Below are positions 47,331 to 56,318 of a stretch of 64,000 nucleotides of DNA, piece after piece. Below the pieces are notes generated by a model, which worked only from the letters and a program-made list of their open reading frames with translations, made no database searches and was not told where the DNA came from. The stretch covers positions 23,064,001 to 23,128,000 of the forward strand of contig JBITNC010000002.1 of the NCBI GenBank assembly GCA_050084985.1. The letters run 5' to 3'. The position numbers and the translations under genes were made by a program. Position 1 is the first letter of the stretch. Each line of letters opens with the position of its first letter. Source of the stretch: Nageia nagi. Taxonomy: Eukaryota; Pinophyta.

Positions 47331-47563
47331 TGATATGGAATTAGAATCCAAAATACATTTCATTACAAAGAGAGGCCTGTAAATAGACATTTACAAGAAT
47401 GAATACCTTGCTTTGAGAACATGGTATTGGGACATGGTTTTATGAGACAACCATAAACATTAAATGACCTTGACTAGATGCTTCTAAAGCATTTATTAAA
47501 TATGGCTAACCTATATACTTTAGAAAGGTATTTTATTATTATTTATATTATTATTCCTCATCA
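47331..47563 (-). repeat. 3' LTR of element H
   Basis: Plus-strand reading TGATATGGAATTAG to CCTCATCA, matching 50004-50238. The element's purine tract (minus strand) adjoins it at about 47564-47575. Confidence 0.88.
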
Positions 47564-50003
47564 TTCCTCCCTACAACAAGAGCTTTGGTCTTGAGAAGAA
47601 AACCCAAATGATCAAGATACAAAGTTGTTGATGTTGATGCAATCTCCAAAGATGAATCGAAACGTAGTGCAGGAGGGCCAAAACATGACCATAGATTTGC
47701 TAGAATATCAACTATGAATTTTTTCTCCTTAAGAGTAACCATAAGGAAGTCTAAGGAATGATGGTTCATGGTAGAACATAACTACAACTCCAAGTGACAA
47801 AGTACCCAATGCATATGCTATGCAATGTCCAATGAATAATGGTGATAATCACAAAAAGAATCCCAATAATTAATTTTGATTCATGAAAGAACCAATAGAA
47901 CACTACAAGAATCTTTGAAGCACGAAAGCATTGAAATAGTGTGAAGACCAACTATCTCGAAAAGGAAGCCCATTTGCCAAAAGAAGGATGCAAAGAGACT
48001 CCTTCAACCTAAAATCAGGGCATAAAATTTTCTTTGATGATGTAATTATGGCCAAAGGAAGACCTCAAAATTTGAAGACCAATGCTTCAAATGAATCCAA
48101 AATTGAACTTCGGATGATAAAGATATAACCTTTGGAAAATTTTATTAATTAATGAAAGATACCCATCATAAAAGAATGGCAATCACATGTAGAAAAAAGA
48201 GGTAATCTATACCATGTAACCACTCATTAAGAAGCTCTTGAAGTGATGAAGCCAACAAAAATACGACATACCAAATAGAGGTATGAGGAAAAAGTTTAAC
48301 AAAAACTCCTTCAAAATTGAAAATTGCCCAAATAATTACAATTATGATTTGACCATGATGCCAAATGAATGCCAACAAATGATAAGTCAACTTAAAAAAG
48401 AGGTCTAACAAAAAAAAAGAGGTCTAACCATAAAAGCTAAGGATGAATTTAAAGCCCTTGAATGAAATTCCAAGGAGCAACAGCCTTGACATACCTCCCT
48501 CATTACAAGAAGAAGATGAAATTTTGTTTGAAATGCTCAAAATGAACATTTCGAAAAAGATCCGAGCTAGGGATGCCAGGTACCACCAACAATCAACAAA
48601 TATGATGAACAACAACAAAGCCTGATCAGATCGAGAAAGCACGAGTCATTAAGACATAAATAAAGGAGACGCACAATGTACTCATATGATCATGTGATAT
48701 TGCAATTCTGATGAAAGAGAGTACATCTAATGAAGGAACCTATCCACGCAAGGAAGGGTGGTGATGCTAGGGTAGATGTCATAGGTGTGCTATTGGAGGT
48801 GCACAACAGGAAAAAATACATCATCAAATCTACCAGAAGGATCACGAATCACCACAGATAAGGGAGCTGTTAGTCTGGTGGAAATGCGGTACGCCATTGA
48901 TGAAGGAACCCAACGATATTCCATATCGAAGATAGCCCACCGATAGTCCATCATGAGCAGTGCACAGACAAAGAGACAAAGGTCGTGATGCGAAGTGGCA
49001 AGACCATGAGATGGTCGATGGTGTTGTCTCGCAGAGCAGATGAGAATGGGGTTTCACATGATGTAGAGGCTCGACAACATGATGGTTGTGAAGTGTCGGA
49101 TGGGATATGGGAGATGAGAGCCAAGCCAGGGACGACGTCATGAGGTCCAAGGCTAAGATCGGCTGCAAGGAGACTGCCAAGGTTGTAAAGGGATAACAAG
49201 GTACTCATCGAATCCTTGTATAACTGTAGGAGGGATGTTACGTCCATGAACTGTAATGGGGATATAACATGCCCATACCGAAGGGCAAAAGGATCGTGTA
49301 CTACATGTGGAGGAGATCAACAATAGAGAGGCCTTTGAACATAAAGAAGAGGACCATGATCTACCCTAAAAGAGCCATTAGCTGCTACCACATAAGTGAC
49401 ACGATTTGTGTGAGGACATCATGTACTCCATAAGATGTTGAACGCAGGGCACATATTTGAGGTGTGCATGGCATGAAGAATGAGAACACCCAGATCTAAG
49501 GCTGTTGTCCACAGTGGAGGGGCATATCAAAATGGAAAAATATTTTCCATAAACCAAATGCAGCTCAAAATTTGCTTCTCAAATAAATATGAGTGGGATT
49601 TCTCTGTGGTAGACCTTCTCAACCTAATAGATGAATACAACTCCAATTTGCATCAGGAGTGTGTGAGGGTGAATGGGTATGGAGAACATCAACCTTGTCT
49701 CAATGGCCTTCCTCTTGGATTAGCTTATTTTAAGAGATGGAAAGGAGACCAGAGCAATGAGGAGAAACGTAGATCTGACCCAAGTCTGCAAAGATATCTA
49801 AATCATCAACAATGAACTTGATAAATGAGCAAAATCTGATATCTTCCAAATCTAAAACAAAAGACAAAACAAAGAATGGTAATGAACCCAAAACGTGAAC
49901 AATGGTAGGGAGGGGGAGATTGGCTTGAAGTCAACCCCCCTCAAATCTCCCATAAAGAATTCTGAGAGCAAGGTCGTAGTGTAGAACCGTGCTCTAATAG
50001 CAA
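47564..50003 (-). other. Interior of H, no recognised protein
   Basis: About 2.4 kb between the LTRs. Frames on both strands are short (the longest are near 49480-49815 on plus and 48842-49180 on minus). None shows a retroviral, transposase or host motif known to me. The part at 48.7-49.5 kb is noticeably richer in GC than the ends. Confidence 0.6.
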
Positions 50004-50447
50004 TGACATGGAATTAGAATTCAAAATGCACTTCATTACAAGGAGAGGTTTATAAATAAGTGTTTACAAGAACTAATACCATGGTTTGAGAATATTATAT
50101 TGGAACATGGTTTTATAGGACAACTGTAAACATTAAATGACCAAGTAACTCGATGCTTCTAAAGCATTTATTAAATATGGTTAAACAAGATACCTTGAAA
50201 AGGTATTTTATTATTATTTATATTATTATTCCTCATCATTAAATCAATAATACATTTCATTATAAAGAGAGGCCTATAAATAAAGTTTACAATTATGAAT
50301 ACCATTATTTGAAAACATGATATTGGGACATGGTTTTACAAAATAACTATAAACATTAAATGACCTTAACTAGATGCTTCTAAAGCATTTATTAAATATG
50401 GCTAACCTAGATACCTTAGAAAGGTATTTTATTATTATTCCTCATCA
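50004..50447 (-). repeat. 5' LTR of H followed by a second joined LTR copy
   Basis: 50004-50238 is a full LTR. 50239-50447 is a further copy missing about 15 bases at its outer start, abutting without internal sequence. The outer copy carries the CCTCATCA end next to the target duplication. Such LTR-LTR junctions can arise from unequal recombination or from integration of a two-LTR circle. Confidence 0.85.
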
Positions 50448-50452
50448 CTTTG

Positions 50453-50773
50453 TTTGTGTTCTATTTCCATGTAGTCATGGTACTAAACTCTTTTTCATGA
50501 ATCACTTGGGAACCAACCTTGACAACAAAGATGAAAACATGAATACTTAAAAGAAAAAAAAACACTCATTAAACAATAATAGCTAGAGAAGGGCTTAGAA
50601 GTAAACCTATAATTTGGTATGAAGAAAGTAAAGCAACTCTTAATTATACAATACCTTTACAATTTTGTGCAAATATTTTGTTTGGAATTATTTTATTACA
50701 TTGTCCTAGTATTTTCATTGACCATATGAGCCCAAATTCTATGCAATAATTTTTGTATAAGTTGATGCAAATT
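50453..50773 (+). pseudogene. PPR pseudogene, second part, fading
   Basis: Starts with the continuation FVCVLFPCSHGT of the PPR motif broken at 47330, then LGTNLDN. From about 50560 no motif is readable. It is cut at 50773 by element C. Confidence 0.65.
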
Positions 50774-51264
50774 TGTTAGAATTTGTAATGAAATATTGTG
50801 AATATCTAAACTTCTTGTAAATTCAATTAATCACTTAAATGATATTTAGATACCTTAAGGGATTAATTGAATTCTTTTTTTTGTAGACTTTGACCTTACC
50901 ATGTGGTTAGTTGGTAGGTTAAAGTTAGGTAATACATTTATTATAACCCTAACCTTACCCTTGGGTTAAAGGGAGGTTAGGGAGGAGCTCTCATGCTATA
51001 AATAGAGGGCCTCTCCTCTTGTAAAATAACTAAGTTTTTAGAGTAAGATTACTCTACTAGTTTGTGTAGGAGAGAAAGGAATTGTTGTAAGAGGGTGCAT
51101 AGATTGAGAATTGAGATCTAGTTGTGGATGTACTTTCAAGGAGGGAGGAACCACATTATATTTGTGTTATCTTATGTGAATGGTGTTATTAGCTTGTAGA
51201 TGTTGAATGATTGAGTTTCCTATAGTCTTGGACCTTGAGGATTAGTGTAGATCTAATTCCTTCA
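50774..51264 (+). repeat. 5' LTR of element C
   Basis: 491 bp, TGTTAGAATTTG to TAATTCCTTCA; TATA box at 50997-51004. Closely related to the LTR of G, including the CCCTAACCT/AGGTTAGGG inverted repeat upstream of the TATA box. Confidence 0.95.
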
Positions 51265-51266
51265 AT

Positions 51267-51278
51267 TGGTATCAGAGC
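51267..51278 (+). other. Primer-binding site of C
   Basis: TGGTATCAGAGC two bases after the LTR, an exact initiator tRNA-Met type site. Confidence 0.93.
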
Positions 51279-51522
51279 TTGGTGTGGAAGCTCTTCTTCA
51301 ACATCTTGAAGGCCTTTATTTCTCAACCTACACTCCATTGTTGAGGTAAAATCAAGATAAGGTTTATTTTTTTTCTTATTATTATTTTTTATTATTGTGA
51401 TACTAACATAATTCTTTGAAGATGTGTTAGTATGCTTAAAATGATGCAATTGATTACTAACCCTTTTTTTTAAGTTGCAATTTTTTAGTGATTAGCTTAT
51501 GGCTATTTTATAAAAATTGGGG

Positions 51523-51568
<46 letters not shown>

Positions 51569-52094
51569 CATTTCTTTGTGTTTCAAATAAGTTCTTCTCT
51601 TTGGGAAATAAAAATTGGTGTATTTTTTACATATTATAGAGTGTTCTTTTCTAAACTACTACTCTAGTTCCTATTTTACTCCTAAAATATTTACAATATA
51701 TTCTAAAATATATGTATTTATAAAAAAAAAGGGGTTTATGGGAGTTCTTTTTGTCATAAAATTTATGATTTTTGCATATATATATTTTTAAAAAAACATA
51801 TATATTTATCAGCATTTTTTTTGTATATATAAAAAAAAATATAAAATAAAAATGTGGAGGAACACAAAATGCTTTAATCCTAATATTAAAATGGATATGC
51901 ACAAGATGGATACGTTGAAAGGGAAGCACGTAGTGAGCACCTTCTCCCTCTCATCTTGTTAATTCGTAATTGGGGAAGGTTCAAAGTGGTTGTCCTCCAA
52001 TCCCGATGCATCCTGATCTCTGCTTGCAGAGAGTGAGATTCCTGCAGCATCTCCAGAGAGCCTAGTAGAGCAGTTCGTCTACCAAGATGACGTG

Positions 52095-52400
52095 CTCCTC
52101 TGGAATATCATGATCATGTGGGCCTTGTAGTCGAGCCCGTTCACCATGTCCACCATTTGTGGATCCACCCATTTGGCAAAGAAAGAGAGGAATTTCTCCA
52201 ACCATGCGAAGAGAGGAGGGTAATCGAGAGTCCAGGGGCTGCTCTCGTCCATGTACCATCTATGGAGGGGTAGGGAATGGGTGAGAGCCATCCAATGCCT
52301 GTGCACTTCAAAGTCATGCTGTGATAGGCTGGCATTAACAATATCTTCATGCACGTCGCTATGCCACCCATCCATGCGAGCTCACCCTCATCACCTTCAT
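52095..52400 (-). pseudogene. ALG8: Captured fragment of ALG8-type glucosyltransferase gene
   Basis: Minus-strand reading gives GIATCMKILLMPAYHS and then, after a one-base deletion, [53 protein letters not shown] and NGLDY. The order '[38 protein letters not shown]' is characteristic of ALG8, the ER enzyme that adds the second glucose to the dolichol-linked N-glycan precursor (ALG6/ALG8 family). Only about 100 of the roughly 500 residues are present, and similarity ends at FQR, perhaps an exon edge. It lies antisense inside the leader of copia C, so it is a captured fragment and not a resident gene. ALG6 is the main alternative; [10 protein letters not shown] favours ALG8. Confidence 0.85.
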
Positions 52401-52555
52401 GCATCCTCATCTCTGCTCCGCACGCTTGGGCTGCCTCAAATAATGATGAAGTCTAAGCATGCAAAAATTACAGGTTCTATTGGTTACAAAAGGTTCAGAG
52501 TTTGATCCCTCGCACCATGGATTTTTCCTTTCTTCACAAGTTTTCATAGAAATAA

Positions 52556-52976
52556 AGCGACTCTTGCATATGAAGAAATCGTAATCCCTTTCAAAGAAGA
52601 AAAAAAATGGCAAATGAGAACAACATTTGCAGAGCAATAATAATGCATGGCCTCATGGGCTCAGGTAGAAATTGGAGAAATTTTGCCCGCCAGTTGGGAT
52701 CCAAAATTATGGAGGAAAGCCCTGTGGGATCCAAAGAATGGCGAATGGTTTTGGTGGATCTAGGGAACCATGGGTGATCTGTAGGGTTTGATGGTTTTTT
52801 GTCACCCTCATGATATTCCTTTAGCTGCCAAGGATGTCACATAGTTGATTGTAGAGGAGAACTGGAGATCACCAGATGTTATGATTGGTCATTCCATGGG
52901 TGGAAAGGTTGCACTCCAATTTGCAGAGAGTTGTGCACGATGAGATTATGGACATTCCCTTGTGTTACCCAAATAG
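52556..52976 (+). pseudogene. Captured fragment of ABHD11-like alpha/beta hydrolase gene
   Basis: Plus-strand reading with frameshifts gives TLAYEEIV, then AIIMHGLMGSGRNWRNFARQL, EWRMVLVDLGNHG, and HDIPLAAKDV, EENWRSPDVMIGHSMGGKVALQFAESCAR, DYG. The HG-x-GS-x-NW oxyanion segment and the nucleophile elbow G-H-S-M-G-G are hallmarks of ABHD11-like hydrolases. TGA and TAG codons replace expected Arg, Gln or similar residues. About 130 codons are covered without a visible intron, which would fit capture from spliced RNA but does not prove it. It lies about 150 bp from the ALG8 fragment, on the other strand. Confidence 0.82.
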
Positions 52977-54060
52977 GTGATTGCTGTCATAAACCAAGAC
53001 TCTGCTACGCAAGCCTCCTCTTCCATCTCACCATTAATAACATTGAAAAATTGTGATGCAGAAAATTCAAACCCTATGTGTACTCCTTCCTTTCTTGTTT
53101 GTGCATTTAATTTTTCATCTTTATTCTATGCTCCTCCACAAGCAACGTATTCTCCTTCTTGGTAAGGGAAGGGTAGCCATCACTATTTTACCTAAAAGCA
53201 TTTATTTTTCTTTAACTTGGAGTATTTTTTTGTTTACTTGGAGTGCTTGAGGTAAAAGTAGCATTAACTATGCATAGGTCTCCTTTCTTTTTTAATTAAT
53301 ACTTGCAAGCTCTCTAGAAGCAAACGTATACTTTTTGGTAGGCATTTAATATTTTTTGCTTGCTTACAAAGTCATTTGTTCCTATTAAATGCACTTAAAA
53401 GTACTTATACTTCAACTTTAAGCATTAACATGATGACTATAATACTTTAAAGTAAGTAGATACATCATTACTCTTCAATGCTATCCAATTTTTTTAGAAA
53501 AATATGGCAAATAAAGTTAATTCTTTAGGAGTATTTTTTTATTTGCCTTAAATACTTTTAAGTTTGGCAATTTACTTATGTAAAATGATAAATATTAGTG
53601 TAAAATTAACACTTTAAGGTTTTTTTTACCTAAGTATTTTTTAATGATTTCATGTTTCCTAAAAGGGAAACCTATGCTATTTTTTAAGTAAACAAGGGAA
53701 ATTTTTTACTTAAAATATAAATGCATACTTAAAAGACAATTTTTTAGCATACACGTTTTAGGGATAAAACTTTAAGTAAAAAAGGGGGGAATTTGTATAG
53801 TTTTTTTTACTTAAAACTTTATCTAGATCTTGCATGCTAAATTTGTAATGCATCCTCTTAATCTTGTGTAGGAATAAAGTATGCTTAGTACTTAAAATTT
53901 TAAGTTAAATAATGCATTTTTAATAAGATAAATGATGCATGTTTATTACTTAATTTTTAAGTTATGGATTAATGCTAAGTAGGACTTAGCCTTTTTAAAT
54001 TCATTAAAGTGTTGAATGAATTTATGAACTTGAGCAAGTATGCAAAATGTAAAAATATCC
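52977..54060 (+). other. Leader filler of C, nothing recognised
   Basis: About 1.1 kb between the hydrolase fragment and the conserved leader block. The first 200 bp (52977-53170) may be more captured sequence, but no family is recognised. The rest is AT-rich with many TTTTAAG/ACTTAAAA motifs similar to the leader of F. Confidence 0.5.
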
Positions 54061-54762
54061 TTTAGGGGTTAGTACAAAACCCATTGGACTCTTAAGGTTT
54101 CAAGTTCTTGTGGATGATGTATTTTTAATACTTACTTTATATTTTTGCATAATTGCTTTAAACTTGCAAAATGCAAAATATTGAAAGTAACCCCTAAAAT
54201 GAACACATTCGCACATACTTTTCCACAACATGACTTGTTTGGAGAGCCACGAGGTGAGGACAGGGAAGACTGGAGCCTTTTTAGTCTGAAAAACCAAGTG
54301 GTGGTAAATCCGTCTTAATTGCCCCTACGACCTCTGTTGGATTGGACATAACTCTATTAGGTGGACATGCATGTGTGTAGTGATACCACATGTCCGCACG
54401 TCCAATTAGGGATTATCCTGATAACCTAGGAGGAAAACTTGAAAACCTTAAACAAGATAATTAAAATGGTTAGTCCAAGATACGTCGGATCCTTGGAAAA
54501 TAGTTGGTACTTCTCCTTGAGAGAGTATATTACTGACCAAGGTGAACTGGTTGAGGACTGGTAGTACTTGGGCTCCACTTTACGGGAATCCAGGTGAAGG
54601 CCTAATTCTATACAAGAAAATAACCTCAACTTTATCCTTCTACGGATCTTGGTTTATAAGTTTGCACATGTGGGACATGTTTACTTATCAATGTTTGATT
54701 TGTATAGATGGTAAATTGTAGAATATTATTTATTTTTCTTGCTTATTTACTTTTGTGTAGCA

Positions 54763-56318
54763 ATGGTTGAAACCTTCATACCCAAGCATATACTTGACGG
54801 TTCCAACTTCAGCATATGGGAACCTCGTATGAAAGCTGAGTTACAAGCAAGGAAGCTGTGGCAGATAGTTAATGAAGATTTGGTCGCTCCTACAGATGAG
54901 AAAGCTCTTGAAATCTACAACTCAAAGAATGAGTTAGCAACTTCAATGATTTATTATGCAGTTTCAGATGATGTACTTCTCATGAGCTCTTCTTCAACAT
55001 CAGCAAAGGAAGCATAGGATAGGCTGAAGAAAATTTATCTTGGGTCAAAATTTTCAAGGAGGTTCACTATTTTACAAAAGTTGTTGCAATATCATCAAGG
55101 TGAAGATGAAAGTGCTTCTACTTACTTGAACAAAATCATTGACCTCAGGACACAACTAGTTGGCTGTGGGTGCAACTAGATCAATGATGAGTTCATAGAC
55201 TTCATCATTCTTCAAAGCCTTTCTACAAAGTTCAGTAACTTTGTCACGGTTATGGAAACTAGGCTTGATGATGAAGAAGATGTCATCTCTCTTGATAACC
55301 TTTCTAAACTCCTTCTGAAGCATGAGAAAACTTTGAATAAGAAAATGTTGAACTTTTCTCCAAAGGACAATAGCATTACTCTAAGAGCAACCAAAACTCC
55401 TTTCAAGAAGAAGTTCAATCATTATAAATCCAAAGATAACAAATCCTCATCTACCTTCAGGAAGCATGAGAAAAAGGGCAACAATAATGGTAACTTCATG
55501 CAAAGGAATGACAAAGCTGGATCAAGCAATCCAACACCTAAGAAAAAGTTTGATGGAAATTGTAGTTTTTGTGGCATCTTTGGGCACAAAGAGTATGATT
55601 GTCGTAAAAAGAAATTTGCTAAAAAAGGTAAGGGAATTGTAAATGTGAAAAATTTCTATAATAAAAAGAAGAACAAGCATGCTGCTACTATTGTCTACTA
55701 CTTAGTGACTCAAACTATTTCAAATGATTGGATTGTTGATTCAAGATGCACTAATCACATGTGTTATGAAAAGGATAAGTTTGAAAACTTTCATAAGTAT
55801 AAGAAGGATGCAGTTGTGATAGGTGATAATTCAGTCCTTGATGTTCAAGGAATAGGGAGTGTGAAGATTCATGGAAAGGTTCTTGATAATGTCTTTTATG
55901 TGCCTAAACTAAGGATGAATCTTATCTCCGTAATTCAGATTACAAGGAAAGGATACTCATTTGAGTTTACCTCACACTCCTGGTGTGTTAAGAAAGGACT
56001 TGCCACCTTCATGAAAGGATCAGTAAAGGATGACCTTTATATTGTGGATCAAGTTCCTTCAAAAATGTGTCTTGCTGCAAATGTTTGTTCAAAGGGTAAT
56101 CTTTGGCATCAACGATTAGGGCACCTTAACCACAAGAGTAGTCAAGATATGAAAAATCAAGAACTTGTGGAAGGTTTACCTAATATTTCACCCACAATTG
56201 GTCTCTGTGAAAGGTGCATTCTAGGAAAGATGAATAGGCAAAAGTTTGAAAAAGATAAGGCAACTTGGGCTACTCGTCCTCTTCAACTTGTCCATTCAGA
56301 TTTGATGGGTCCATTTTA
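54763..56318 (+). pseudogene. gag-protease-integrase N-terminus of C
   Basis: ATG at 54763, two bases after the acceptor-like site, gives MVETFIPKHILDGSNFSIWEP. Gag runs to about 55600 with TAG codons at 55016 (Trp context) and near 55179. The zinc knuckle CSFCGIFGHKEYDC (CX2CX4HX4C) is at about 55561-55602. The protease active site reads DSRCTNHMC at about 55739, with Arg where Gly is expected. The integrase zinc region (WHQRLGHLNHKS, CERC) is at 56105-56225. A TAG at 56317-56319 follows GPF; F has TTG here, and E shares the TAG. This long open stretch (55252-56319) is the best gag-PR in the window. Confidence 0.92.

Larger units (their letters stand above)
47331..50447 (-). mobile_element. 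Element H: coding-poor LTR retrotransposon
   Basis: Short LTR element inserted in the PPR relict, minus orientation. LTRs of 233 bp (47331-47563) and 235 bp (50004-50238) begin TGATGAGGAATAAT and end on the minus strand. A third, slightly truncated LTR copy (50239-50447) is joined directly to the second. On the minus strand the primer site reads TTGCTATTAGAGCACGGTT, a degraded TGGTATCAGAGC type, and a purine tract TAGGGAGGAA precedes the left LTR. The 2.4-kb interior has no recognisable gag or pol, so it is LARD-like. Confidence 0.87.
51346..54760 (+). other. Predicted leader intron of C carrying cargo
   Basis: Starts at CATTGTTGAG|GTAAAA, 81 bases after the LTR, and ends at TTTTGTGTAG, two bases before the gag ATG. 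Both boundaries match splice consensus and both are kept in F. D keeps the donor, E the acceptor, and G the donor plus an inverted acceptor. The contents in order are a (TA)n run (51526-51566), host-derived fragments (about 51.9-53.0 kb), AT-rich filler and the conserved family block (54060-54650). Spliced RNA would place the gag ATG close to the LTR; unspliced RNA would carry the cargo. Splicing is inferred. Confidence 0.62.

Noticed and set aside
47331-50447. Element H as a MITE or foldback element
   Set aside because: Its ends are direct repeats with a primer-site-like sequence, a purine tract and a 5-bp target duplication, which is the LTR element layout.
51521-51570. (TA)n run as an origin or centromeric signal
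   Set aside because: Similar runs stand at comparable places in the leaders of D, F and G, so it belongs to the element.
52079-52505. A resident host ALG8 gene at this place
   Set aside because: Only about 100 codons with a frameshift are present, and they lie between the LTRs of an element with an intact target duplication.
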